From: Poa pratensis
Lineage: Eukaryota; Streptophyta; Magnoliopsida; Poales; Poaceae
DNA length: 64,000 nt
Reading direction: 5' to 3'
NCBI GenBank assembly: GCA_947311845.1
Contig: CAMZMU010000075.1
Location: 19,815,366-19,879,365, forward strand
How positions within the stretch are numbered: the stretch's first letter is position 1; every line of letters begins with the position of its first letter. The notes beneath the pieces were generated by a model that had not been told where the DNA came from, did no database searches, and saw only the letters and a program-made list of their open reading frames with translations. Below, piece after piece: positions 46,720 through 57,674 of the stretch. The translations under genes and the position numbers were made by a program.

Positions 46720-47050
46720 ACCTTTTCATTTCCTCCCTCTCCACCCCGAGCCGCCCCTGCTCCCACCTCCACACCCCAAAAATAGGGTCGTCCTCCACTC
46801 CGGCGGCCGTTCCTCCTCCCACCTCCACTCCTGCGGGCGTCATATGAAGGCTGCCGCAAGGGAGAGGCCGGATCAGGTGGGCCTGGATCCGAGCTCCATG
46901 GATTCGACCTCCACGCAACTCCACTCCGGCGGCTGCAACTCCTCCCACCTCCTCCTACCACCAACCAGCGGCGCATGGAGAGGACGGATCCGGCAATGGA
47001 GGGACTGGATCTGAGCTCCATGGCCTTGGATCTTGCTATGGTGCATCGAC
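46720..47050 (+). other. GC-rich gene-like block inside the MULE
   Basis: This block looks like a plant 5' UTR and first exon (CCTCC and CACC repeats, then an ATG at 46844 with a short Ser/Thr/Leu-rich frame). Its source gene is unknown to me. Confidence 0.4.
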
Positions 47051-48154
47051 GAGAGGCAATTTTTTTGTTTTGAAATTTTTTCTGTTCGTGCATTGGATCT
47101 TGGTTTGTTGATTTAGATCTGTATATTGTGGGATGATACAAAGAAGAGATCTTTCCTTCATGTTTCTGGAATGAAACAATGATTGTTGATTTGGATCTGG
47201 ATATTGTTGATTTGATTTGGATCTAGATTGTTGATTTGGATCTAGCTCTGCATATGGAATGAAACAGATTCGTTATCCGTTTTTATTTATAAATCCTTGA
47301 TCTCCATCCGAAAATTGTTCAAGTTCTGAAGTTGTTCTCGATCATGTAATTTTTTGCTAATGCGTTGATTGAAATTTTATTAATGCATAAATCCGAAAAT
47401 CTTGTCAATCCCTAAATCTGAAAATCTGACATGATTCGTTCTGTACATTCCATATTAATTTTCTGGTTAATGCATCGATTGATTTTTGTCTCAAACATCT
47501 GAAAATAATGTGTGTTGTACGTTCCTAATTAATGCATAAATTCAAAATTTTATTGATTGAAATGCGGTTCTGTACATTCCTTATTAATGCGTTGATTTGT
47601 GTGGCTGTGAATAAATTATTTACGTGAGCAAGAGACCATTTTCATCAAAAGTTTCTGTTAATGCAAAAAAAAATATCGTTAATTTCATGCACTGATCTGT
47701 CAATTTCTTGGATCCAAAGGTTTCTGTAATGAAAGTATATTGTTAATGCATATGTTGAATTTTAATGCATTATCCTTTCCTTTAATCTGTTTGTTTAACC
47801 GTATCATTTTAATCTGTTTCTCACGATGTCCAAAAAATCTGATGTATGCAACATTGTCTAAATAAGTAAATTGATGATAATATCTTTTTTCCCAAAATTG
47901 AAAGCACATCAAGATTCATACACTATGTTCCGAATTCATGCATCAACTTTTTCTGGATGTACACATTAGAGTAACATTTTCTAGATATATGCGTTAACAT
48001 GTCTTTTTGTATATATGAAAAAATTATGTTGATAATTTTTTAAAAGTATGCTTTAACAGGTAGCCCTAGCTAACAGCTGCCGGTGAGTCGAGGGGTCCGG
48101 CCATCGAATAGGAATGCAAAGGGTATTTTCGGCATTTCGTCGATGTACTGGGAG

Positions 48155-48316
48155 CAGTGGCGGAGCTAGAGAAATGGTGAGAGGGGTGCACCGGGTGCCC
48201 AACTGTAAAAATTCTGTTTTTAGGGGAGCACACGTGAAAAATTGTCATTTTACAAAGAAAATATTTTTTACCCGGTGTCCTGTGCACCCCCAAGCCACCA
48301 CTTGGATCCGCCACTG
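48155..48316. mobile_element. hAT-like MITE, 162 bp
   Basis: TIRs CAGTGGCGGAGC and (complement) CAGTGGCGGATC, flanked by a 7-bp match CTGGGAG (48148-48154 and 48317-48323). hAT duplications are normally 8 bp, so one base has changed or the edge is off by one. It is nested in the MULE. Confidence 0.8.
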
Positions 48317-48476
48317 CTGGGAGAGATTAGGGAGATGAAAATATGCTGTTGTGATTACGCGTTGTCCGGCAAGTCAAAGCTCCATTGGTGGGCCCACTGT
48401 GGGCTGCTATCCCAAGGCAAATAGACGGCTAGGATAGTATGTGGACATCATGTTAGTTGTGGAATCGCTGCTTTGC

Positions 48477-48632
48477 GCAGACGCGTATGCTCCAAATCGC
48501 GTCGCCAGTGTGTATTAACGAGTAAACAACACGCTTGCGCTGTTGTCCTGCTCACTGAATCACTACATAAGACCCCCATCCGTGTCAAGAGGACATACTC
48601 CCGTAAGCAAGTGCATCCCGAGCCCGCCGTCA
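48477..48632 (+). promoter_or_regulatory. F-box 2 proximal promoter
   Basis: Homologous to 42550-42685: CTCCAAATCGCGTCG, CTGCTCACTGAATCA, an ATAAGACCC box, GTGTCAAGAGGA. The TATA-like core of copy 1 (TATATAAG) reads TACATAAG here (about 48564), a weaker match. Confidence 0.6.
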
Positions 48633-49941
48633 ATGGCGACCAAGGGACCACGTCGCCACCGCCGCCGGCGCCACACCAAGCCCAAGAGTGCATCGAGGAG
48701 CGAGCTCATCCCGACAGGGCCAACGAGCATCCACCACATCCCCGACCACCTCCTCGAACTCGTCCTCGTCCATGTGGGCTCTTCCCTGAGACCCTGCTCC
48801 GTGCCGCGTTCACGTGCAAGCGATGGCACCGCATCATCGCGGACACCTCGTTCCTAACCTGGTTCCGCTTCTTCCCCACGCCTCCCACGTCCTCGGCCAC
48901 TACCACATCGTCGACCCCAGTCACGACAAGCTGCCGCCCGACGGGAACAACCAGGTCTTCATGCCAAGCCCTTCCACGTCCGATGCCCTCGACAGACACC
49001 GCTTCTCCCTCGATTTCCTCCCGGACGTCGACTGGGAGCTCGGTGACAGCCGCGGGGCCTCCTCCTGCTCTACAGAGGAATCTTACGGGGTACCCGATGG
49101 AGCTCCACTTCCCTGACATGATCGTCTGCGACCCGCTCAGACGCCGTTACCAGGGGATCCTCAACTGGGAGGAATGAACTCCCACCGGTGCCTCGGCGTG
49201 TTCCTTCTCGACGGCGAGACAGGTAGTGGCTGCATCAGTATGTCGAGCTTTCGGGTGCTCGTCGTGGTCTACCAAAACTTTTTCTTCGAGGACGGTCAGC
49301 ACGCTCCCGGTGCCTGCGTGTTCTCCTCCGGCAGCGACGGCGGCTGGCAGCAGATCGCGCCCAGCAGCACCGTCCCCGTTCCAGACTTTAGCTGGATCAG
49401 TTTTGTCGGGCGTGCGTGTTCGTCTCTCTACTGGCGCATCGAGCATGAGAGCGTGGTGTTGGCTCTCGACGAGACCACCATGGAGTTTCTCGCTCGTTAC
49501 ATTCCCCAACGCTGTCCTGGGGATGGCGCATCCGTCTTCGACCTTTCGAGTCATCAGCGGGCACGACGTCGACGGCGCAGAGGTTCGTGTCGTCTGCATC
49601 ATCAACAACGGAGACCTCAAGTGTTTGTGAATATCAAGGAAAGTGACGAGTGGGTGGTGGAGAAGCTCGTAAGGCTGCCGGAGGCGACCCGCGGGCTGCC
49701 GGGTGCGGGGACATACTTCCAGGGACCAGCTACCAAGATCGTCGCGGCGAATACGAGCTACATCCTCGTGGCGCCGCAGGAGGAGGAGAACTGGATTGTC
49801 TCTGTCGACCTCCAAACGCTGCAGGTGAGCGGGCGCACGAGAGGAACAGCTACGCGGGAGCGGCGTACCAGTACGAGCTGCCATGGCCACCCGCCTTGCA
49901 CGCTTACCGTGGGGCCGGTCGCCGCGCCGCATGAGGATTGA
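48633..49941 (+). pseudogene. F-box protein pseudogene, copy 2
   Basis: The ATG at 48633 opens only 75 codons to 48857, because the frame slips inside the F-box (after HVGSSL). The remainder of the F-box (LLRAAFTCKRWHRIIAD) and the following domain are in other frames: DHFPDMIVCDP-type text to 49177, then the longest block 49174-49830 (CLGVFLLDGETGSGCISMSSF, LALDETTMEF, TYFQGPATKIVAANTSYILV, ENWIVSVDLQTLQV), then another slip to HERNSYAGAAYQYELPWPPALHAY. The gene is a clear paralogue of 42686-43975 in the same orientation about 5.9 kb away. The breaks in the two copies are mostly at different bases. Confidence 0.82.
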
Positions 49942-49996
49942 CATGCCGTTGATGCTCTAAATTTTGTACATGTATGTTTGGAAGTTGACAGTTACA

Positions 49997-50560
49997 TTTT
50001 TTTTGAGGTAAAGCCACCGCGGTGTTCTTTATTAATTGGAAACAAGGATACATCATCCGCGATTACAGCTTGGGTACATAGAGGCGTATCACCATGCCAC
50101 ACACCTTGGCTGACCTCAATTTTTTTTGCTAATTCATGAGCTGCCCTATTGGCCTCCCTAGGACAATGTGAGAAAACACGAGCAAAACTATGACATAAAA
50201 ATGTACACTATTCATAGATCGCCGCAGCTGCTCCAAGCGAGTTTCCACCGTTCTGCATGGTCTCTACCACCTCCATGCAATCAGACTCAATCAACAACTT
50301 GTTACATCCCATCTCACCAGCAAGTATTAGTCCGTCTCGGAGTGCAAAAGCCTCGGCCGTAGCCGCATCTTCAACAGAATGCAGGTCACGCCTTCCACAT
50401 GAAATAACAGCACCATAATGATCTCGAAGAATAGCTCCAGAACTCCCCCCCCCCCCCCCCCCCCCCCCAATCCAGTATCAATATCAAAGGCCGCATCAAC
50501 GTTGAGTTTAATCATTTCCTCTGGAGGTAGTATGCCAGCCGTGTTCTGTTTCATGGGTCA
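49997..50560 (-). mobile_element. LINE 3' end with RNase H domain (minus strand)
   Basis: A T8 run at 49997-50004 is the complement of the tail. On the minus strand an RNase H-like domain is readable: KLNVDAAFDIDTG (first Asp), ISCGRRDL, AEAFALRDGLILA, LIESDCMEVVETM and FSHCPREANRAAHELAKK. It is interrupted by frame changes and by a 24-C run (G-rich on the coding strand). It sits just where the F-box 1 and F-box 2 downstream sequences stop matching. Confidence 0.75.
50445..50468. repeat. Poly-C run (24 bp)
   Basis: 24 consecutive C, inside the LINE RNase H region, where it encodes Gly on the minus strand. Confidence 0.9.
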
Positions 50561-51080
50561 TTTAGTCGATCATGCTGCTGGCAGTAAAAATGAATTAACA
50601 AAAAAAGTAACACTATCATATTTCTATCGGGTTGGACTGTTGGAGCATCCCACCCATGCCCCAAATACAACGAGTCCGGCAGCTTCGCCATGCGAGAGGA
50701 GTTATTGGAAACGTCGACACATGTTGTCATATTGGGGAGCCTCCAAACGGCGTTCCGAATACGGTTCTCCCAATATATTTTTGCTATTTTGCGTATGAAA
50801 ATTATGTGAATCAAAACACACATAGTTTTGGCCCAAATTTGAAATCTTGGCCACCAAAACGGCGCAAAATCCAGCCACAACTATTACATATGATAAATCG
50901 AATGAAAAATGTTGGCTATTCAGTCACCCTACAAGATGGTGCCATTGTTCATCTAATGTCACGCCCTCACATCCGGATCCATGTTCGACACATCGGCCGT
51001 CAAGATCATGTAGTTCGCCTTCCTTTTCTTCATTGCAACCCTTGCCTTCTTGAGCTTGAGCTTCTAGTCTTGCTTCTCCA
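50561..51080. other. Degenerate transposon-derived sequence, unassigned
   Basis: No clear domain. It probably continues the PIF/Harbinger-like fragment that follows; ORFs on both strands are short and overlapping. Confidence 0.35.
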
Positions 51081-51440
51081 TCAATACCGTCCAACTCTTA
51101 CATTCTCTTGCCTTCTCAAGGAAAATTTCGTTGAGACCTCGACGAGGCACTTGTCACTCGATGCTTGAGCCCTTTCTGATGATGTCGTTGTTGTAACACT
51201 TGTCTTTGCCATCTCGTTCCCGATTGGGCGTCCCGCCGAGACCGTCGAGGAGGAGGGTGCATCTACATCAATTATGCTACCATTGCCGCCCCCCTTCTTG
51301 AAGAGGATCCTCCATTTCTCACAATTTTGGAGCCTTTTGAAGCACTTATATTTAAAGGACAGGCAGTCGATCCCTGTCGCTCGACTAGATAGAATAGAGT
51401 TTACCCAAATATAAGAAAAACTGGTCCAAAAATTATACAA
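51081..51440 (-). pseudogene. PIF/Harbinger ORF1-like (NAM-associated domain) fragment
   Basis: The minus-strand frame reads KCFKRLQNCEKWRILF, then SIIDVDAPSSSTVSAGRPIGN and a Ser/Thr-rich SERAQASSDKCLVEVSTKFSL. The order of a W-containing helix, an acidic SII(D/E)VD segment and RPIGNK-like motif is what I know from the Myb-like/NAM-associated ORF1 of Triticeae Harbinger elements. The fragment is partial and broken at both ends. Confidence 0.45.
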
Positions 51441-52080
51441 ATTATACAATGCCCTGTTTATATGGAAAACAGGGCCAAAAAAACCGAACAAGCAGGGACA
51501 CCTATCGTCCACACGATGCTAGTCCACCAAACAACACCAATACACACCTCTGGCTCCAGGCAGCCACCCCGACTTACACCACTCGGCAGCAAAGCAGCAC
51601 ACAAGCCACAACACCGCACGATCCAACCATCTCGTAGCCCACCGCAACCAAGATGACCGTCCGCAGACCATGAACATTGAGCCAAATCCGAGACCTCCGC
51701 CCCAGTGTAGCAACCAGGTCGAAATTTCGCATTGCCCGAAGTCAAACCAGCCGGGTCGATGGTCTTGCTGCCCGCACAGCAGCAGGACGACACCCAAACC
51801 GTACTAGGCCACGACCCTACCGATAGGACCGTTGCTGCATGGACGCCACACAAACCAGGTCAAAACCGGACATTTCTCTGGTCTTTTAGTTGCAACTCTT
51901 GTAAGTTCATGATGTGCTCTGTTTATATGATGCACATATTTAATTGTGTGTATGTGTGTCGAACATTTCTCTGGTCTTTTGTATGTATGTGTGCCGATAA
52001 TAAAATTGTGCAATGTTAAATGCAAATGATTACTCTGACAGTATGTGGTGGCATTTTACAAGGACATTCCGTGTTCATGC
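51441..52080. other. Unassigned, C/A-rich block and a short duplication
   Basis: 51470-51860 is C/A-rich with overlapping frames on both strands, suggestive of a retroposon 3' region. The phrase ACATTTCTCTGGTCTTTT occurs at 51870 and 51964. No gene was recognised. Confidence 0.4.
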
Positions 52081-52105
52081 CCCCCCCCCCCCCCCCCCCC
52101 CCCCC
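52081..52105. repeat. Poly-C run (25 bp)
   Basis: 25 consecutive C. Like the run at 50445 it is followed by AATCC. Confidence 0.9.
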
Positions 52106-52440
52106 AATCCCAAGTACTTTGGAGTTTGACCGCTTTTATGCTCGATTATCTCATAGAATTTTATGCATGATTGTTATTATGAGGCTACTTTTTTGTTGTT
52201 AATTGGTTAACAATCCATGTGCCGATTATTAAACGGTGGCGCTATATGTGTTGATGAGATCATGTGCATTTATCTATTATTGTGTACAACCATATTGCTT
52301 CTCCATATTCCTTGGTAATGCTAGATTATCTCGTTGATTTTGTACGTGCTTATTTATTATGAGGCATGAACTGTGTACAAACACATTTTCTAACTAAAGC
52401 TTATATTTGGCAACTTATTTGCTCGGTTTTTTGTTGTTTC

Positions 52441-53415
52441 CAAGAGGTAGATATGGGTTTCCATTGACGTGCACTTCCGTTTCTTAATTTGTTATGCTTT
52501 CATGTTTTTTTTAAACCGTTTTAAGAGGTTAGCTTCAACTACCGATCATCTAGTTACAACTATGTACACATCCAGTGGATCGGACGAAGAGGACCGACTG
52601 TCGTTCTATTCCGAAGAGGATGAATACTAAGTTAGTTGCGGCCTTGAAACTCGCTAGCGACATGTGGTGTAGCTGGTCAACCTCTAGGGCTTGTTTCTCA
52701 TTATCGACGCGAGTGAGAGTTGACAACTATACAACTATCGAGGCCCGCTCTAAACAAATTTTAGACACAAGACAACTTTAAAAAATTATACCAAACTTTT
52801 ATACTTATTTTCATCAAACTATAGTCATAATTAATGTGTACGTTTCTATTATTTTGATGAGATAGTTAATCCATAAAAATATTAACTATAGGTTATTTGT
52901 TATACATTATATATCGTTCAAAAGTATGCAGAGCTAAATTTAAATTGCATATTGCCATATATTTTTTCTTCGGCTAGTTTTTCACGGTCGAATAAATTGT
53001 ATAATTTATACATCTGTATTTCTACACATGTATATATCTTCACAACCTTAAATATTATGATATAGATTGTTAACGCGTACAACGACCAAATATCCTTGTA
53101 GTGATTCTAGTGTATTAGTAGGTAAGTACAATTGCAAAAACTTCTAGAGTATAATTTGAACAGTGAATCGACCCATGCGTGGGTGCTTTAGGTCAACCTA
53201 TTGTAAGTGTTCTCCTTTTATAGAACCATTTGCGAAACAATGAAATCATTTTCAGACCTCCATATATATCAAATGCTTTCTAGGTTCCTGAAAATAAGGT
53301 GTATTTTTTGAGTCGTACAGTTTAAAGTTTGACCCGGTTCTTAAAAAAAATTAACATCTACAATACTAGATCAATATCATAAGATATAATGAAATATATT
53401 TTCATATGATGTCCA
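52441..53415. repeat. Tandem duplication of ~1 kb, unit 1 (uninterrupted)
   Basis: Aligned landmarks with unit 2 include GTAGATATG, TTTCCATTG, ACAACTATACAACTAT, CTAAACAAATTTTAGAC, ATTATACYAAACTTTT, CCTTGTAGTGATTCTAGTG and GTAAGTACAATTGCAAAAAC. The unit is non-coding and AT-rich. Confidence 0.85.
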
Positions 53416-53522
53416 TATAATATAATTGTTGTTGATTGTTTTTTAAAACTTGGTCAAACTTGACATTTGGTTTCCTTCTTCCCCCTACCATGGCTTCGGA
53501 CACCAGCGACACGCTCTGCTTT
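53416..53522. other. Spacer between the two tandem units
   Basis: Short AT-rich stretch without a feature. Confidence 0.5.
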
Positions 53523-53843
53523 CAGGAAGTAGATATGTGTTTCCATTGCCGTCCACTTCCATTTCTTACTTCTTCATCTTTCTTTAGACCCATTTTAAGA
53601 GGTTATTAGCCTTTGGTGTAACTTCAACCTCCGATCATGGGCTTACAACTATGTACAGAGCCGATGGATCATACAGCGAGGAGCGGCCGTTGTTGGAGTC
53701 GTTCATGATCAACTCGTTGAAGAGCAGGAATACTGAGTTAGTTGAACTAGCTAGCGATATATATACGAGTGATAGTTTGACAACTATACAACTATGCAGG
53801 CCCGGTCTAAACAAATTTTAGACCCAGGACTAATTAAAAAAAT

Positions 53844-55542
53844 AGGGATCTTCTCCGTTGCATCAATAAAATATGGGCCATCTGTGGGGCTCGATCCAAC
53901 GGACCACGGCGGACGCACTATCAGGTTTTTGAGGTAGTATGAGGGGTAATATCGTCTAAACACATGTTTAAATGACGATTATTTTTATGGGTAGTCCAGT
54001 CATTACACTAATTCAAATTAGAGGGCAATTTAGACATTGCACTTAATCATTCTATCCATTCGTCGCCGGTGGCGCTAGGGTTAGATCTCGTCCCGCGCCA
54101 GCTGCTCTAGGCTTGAACCCGTCCAGCGGCTCGGCCGACCGGTGGCAGTGTTCGGCGCCCAGCGCCTCCGTCCTCTCCCTCTCGCCGGTGCCTCCATCCT
54201 CTCCCTCTTCCTCGCATCGCCAACATGCTCTCCATCTCCCACTGGCCGGCTCATCGAGGTCAAAGCATCGATTTTTGTGCGCCGGGCACAGATCAGTGGG
54301 CGGTGGTGGTGGATCTGTGGGCGGCGGCGATGGATATCTGGTCGGCGGTGGTGGTTTAACCCTAGATCCAGATCCGTCCGGCGACATTCTTCTCGGGTAA
54401 GCCATGCTCGATTAATCCCCTTCGGTGGTGGATTCGAGAGGATTCCCGTGCTTTGTTGCAGTTTTTATCTTCAATGCATCATATCTCGAAGTATCCCCTC
54501 TGATTCCATCCAGCAATTCAGTTTGGTAGGCAACATCGTACGAAACTAATTTATGTTCATGAATTTATCGCCTCTCACCCTAAGTGAGTGGGGATTGGAG
54601 AGGGTGGAGAGATCTGGAGTGGATTTGGGGAGATATTATCTTGAATGCTTTGGATCTCTGGATGGAATACACTACGTTTAGTTCCGGTAGTTTATGTCTG
54701 CATAAAAACAATATCTTGAGAGTAGTTTCTTAACACTTCTTGGTGGGCTGCCGACCCGTAGTTCACCTATACGTGGAATAATTTATTTATTTTGAAATGA
54801 ATCATTGGTTAGGGTTAGAACAAAAGATATCGTGTGACCACTACACCTACTACTAACTGAAGAAATGTTAAGGTTCAGTGTATTGTTCTTGTCGGTTACT
54901 TTCAGAGGGAGAAATGTGATGATTTCCTCATTTAAATGATGTTGTGGATGCTTCTGATTTCCTGGCTGTTGCTAGTGAACAATAGATCATGTGCATACAT
55001 ACTTTGATCATGTGTTGGTGTTAGTGAAGTGAAAAGATGTTGATATCTAGCCTATGATTGAATCTGAGGCTAGATAAATGGATGAATTCGTAAGAACAGA
55101 ATCTTACTGGCTTCCTTGGTCTGGCACATGATAGAAAATATTTCCAAGGCATTTTATTCTTTGATAGGAACAGATTATTACCAAATGGGTTTCCAAGATA
55201 AGATATGAACTTGTCTTTCAAATCTTAGTGTCAAAATAACACTCTAAACACAAAGAAACTTGTCTCTAAGGATGGTTCATGAGGCGGCAGTTATAATTAG
55301 GGATAATAATTTGAATTACCAGTTATTAATTTAGATCAGATCGATCTAGGTTAAATATACTACACCGATTCTGCGTAGTATGTAGCCGTCGACAGAGCCG
55401 TAGACATAATCGATACCCTTGCGGTTGCGGACTAAGACGGGCAGAATCTTGTGAAGCCCAGTACCAGCTCAAGGCGTCGTGGCCGTCGGATTAACTATGT
55501 ACTACACTCCTAATTACGTAGTACGATGTACCATCAAAGATC
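53844..55542. mobile_element. MULE-like insert in tandem unit 2
   Basis: The insert is defined by comparison with unit 1. The ends are weakly inverted-repeat (GATCTTCTCCGTTGCATC against complement GATCTTTGATGGTACATC, then a GATCC-ACGG / AATCCGACGG pair). An A-rich 8-9-bp target duplication is plausible but not exact. Like the MULE at 46522 it holds a GC-rich gene-like block (54055-54400) and AT-rich DNA, and no transposase. Confidence 0.5.
54052..54410. other. GC-rich gene-like block inside the MULE-like insert
   Basis: Frames are open on both strands (54405-54052 minus; 54113-54400 plus). The plus frame ends near a donor-like GGGTAAGCC at 54396. Product unknown. It may be a captured 5' exon; two overlapping GC-rich frames are also expected by chance. 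Confidence 0.35.
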
Positions 55543-56167
55543 TAAAAAATTATACTAAACTTTTGTACTTATTTTCATCAAACTATGATCATAATTAATG
55601 TGTATGTTTTCTATTATTTTAATGAGATATTTAAACCATAAGAATATTTCGAAATATTAATTGTATGTTATTTGCGATACATTATATATACATATATCGT
55701 TGAAAAGTGTGTAGAGCTAAGTTTGAATTGCATATTGCCATAATATTTTTCTTCGGGTAGTTTTTCACGGTTGAATAGATTGTATAGTGTATACATATGT
55801 ATTTGTACACATGTATGTTTTTTCATGTATATATATTCATAGCCTCAAATATTATGATTTAGATTGTTAAAGCCTAGAGCCGACCAAATACCCTTGTAGT
55901 GATTCTAGTGTATTATTAGGTAAGTACAATTGCAAAAACTTCTATAGTTTGAAGAGTGAATCGAATTGTGCGAGGATGCTTTGGAACAACCTATGGCAAG
56001 TGTTTTCCCCTTTTAGAACTATTTGCGGAACAGTGAATCGTTTTCAGTCCTCCATATCAAAATAATTTCAACGTTCCATAAAATAAGGTGTATTTTTTAA
56101 GCCATACCGTTTCAAATTTGACCTAGTTTTTATAAACGTAATGAAATATGTTTTCATACGCTGTCCA

Positions 56168-56932
56168 TCTCCACTACTATTAAACGAGCGAACATCAGTT
56201 TCGCTAAACTCACCCCAACACCGATCGATAGCAGTCCTGGTTTACACCCCACGAAACACCTTATCCACGGCTGGACTGGCTCCACATATCAGATCTCCCG
56301 TGTGCACTTAACAATTTACAACGACGGAAAATACTTCACCCCCAGCGCATGGAAAAAAAAATTTACTGCGCATGGAAATTTTGAACGCGCACGACCCGCG
56401 TTCCTAACCCCTACTATCACGCGAAAAGAAACTGATCGATCTCTTCAAACCAAACTGATCGTCCGTGGCCAGCGAGGCTGCTTCGCCGCAAGGCAACTCC
56501 CCGTCTGCCGTGGTTCGACGACGCGCTCGCTACTCGGGAGCACTTGGTCTCCGTCGCGCCAGCGCAGCCGGGCACCGGCACCGTCGATGGTACGCCCGCC
56601 GCACGGGAGCACTTGGTCTCGGTCGCGCCTACGAAGCCGGGCACCGTCGACGGCACGCTCGCCGCCCGGGAGCACTTGGTCTCCGTCTAGCCCACGCAGC
56701 CCGGCACCGGCACCTTCTTCGACGGCGCGCTCACGGCCGCCAGGCAGTGGGAGAGATCTCCGTCCTGGACGGCGCCGACACAGGGGGCCAGCACGGTTGG
56801 CTTGCTGGACGACGCCCAACCCATCAACACCTTCCTTCACGGCGTCCTTACAACCCGCCAGCCACTTCATCTTATTCAACGGCGCCCTCGACACCAGGCA
56901 GCAGGAGGTGTCCTCGATGGAGCCCAAGCAGT
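56168..56932 (+). mobile_element. Helitron-like 5' end
   Basis: TCTCCACTACTATTAAAC at 56168 matches the TCTCTACTACTATTAAA head of grass Helitrons, and the base before it is A. Tandem unit 1 supplies the empty site (GTCCA then TATAA at 53411-53420), so insertion was between A and T as expected. The 3' end (hairpin plus CTRR) is not seen, because a Gypsy element enters at 56933. Confidence 0.6.
56536..56740. repeat. GC-rich minisatellite, three ~63-69-bp units
   Basis: GGGAGCACTTGGTCTC recurs at 56536, 56605 and 56668, each followed by GTCGCGCC / GTCTAGCC and GCCGGGCACCG-type text. Frames are open on both strands by composition. It lies inside the Helitron-like segment. Confidence 0.8.
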
Positions 56933-57669
56933 TGATTGCGTGGATCACACGTTCGTTGGGAGACCCCAAGAGGAAGGTATGATGTAGTGTAGCAGCAGTT
57001 TTCCCTCAGTACGAAACCAAGATTTAATCGAAACAGTAGGAGCAAGAAATCACTTCTGAAGGTTGTCAGTGGCGCGCTGACGTGGAATCTGTACACAACA
57101 CAATCAAACTACTTTGCCCCAACGAAACAGTGAGGTTGTCAATCTCACCGGCTTGCTGAAAACAAAGCATTAAACGTTTGGTGTGGAAAACAGTAGTAAA
57201 TTGCAGAGAATGAAAAGGAACAGTGTTTGCAGTTGGTTGTATTATCAGTGTAAAAGAATGGACCGGGGTCCACAGTTTACTAGTGGTGTCTCTCCATAAA
57301 AGATAACTAACATGCTGGGTGAACAAATTACAGTTGGGTAATTGACAAAATATTAAGCGCATGACAATGCATATATATGACACGATGATTACTATGATAT
57401 TCATGTGGGCATTACGACAAAATACATAGACCGTTATCCAACAGCGTCTATGACTAATAATCCACCGCCAGGTTGTCATACCGAGTTCCCCGTTGGTATT
57501 AAGTTGCAAGCAACGGATAATTGCATTCAGTAATGTGCGTAATGTAAACAAATGCATTAGACCTAACGGCGCACCCTTAAGCTAAGCATCGGTTATTTTA
57601 TCCCTAGTGGGAACAGCACATCCACAATCTTAGAAGTTATTGTCACTCTCCTAGATTACCGGAGGCATG

Positions 57670-57674
57670 AACCC
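57670..57674. repeat. Target-site duplication AACCC, left
   Basis: AACCC here and at 63135-63139 flank the nested element. The uninterrupted site is ATGAACCCACTATC in the other LTRs (about 33969-33982). Confidence 0.92.

Larger units (their letters stand above)
46522..48476. mobile_element. MULE (Mutator-like), possible Pack-MULE, 9-bp TSD
   Basis: A 1955-bp insert is flanked by the exact 9-bp duplication GCAGACGCG (46513-46521 and 48477-48485). The TIRs are about 60 bp: the left end and the complement of the right end share CCACAACTAA, ATGATGTCC and CATACTATCCTAGCCGT. The F-box 1 upstream region provides a paralogous uninterrupted site. No transposase is present. A GC-rich gene-like block at about 46730-47040 (with an ATG frame from 46844) followed by AT-rich intron-like DNA suggests a captured gene 5' end, which is why I propose Pack-MULE. 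Confidence 0.88.
53523..56167. repeat. Tandem duplication unit 2, split by a 1.7-kb insert
   Basis: Unit 2 consists of 53523-53843 and 55543-56167. Without the insert it is about 946 bp against 975 bp for unit 1. Sequence differences are spread throughout, so the duplication is not very recent. Confidence 0.85.

Noticed and set aside
54052..54405. Pro-rich 117-codon ORF as a protein gene
   Set aside because: Overlaps an equally open plus-strand frame in a GC-rich block. Kept only as a gene-like block in a transposon.
56302..56982. 226-codon ORF and antisense partners
   Set aside because: Driven by a GC-rich minisatellite, and it runs into the Gypsy LTR at 56933. No recognisable domain.
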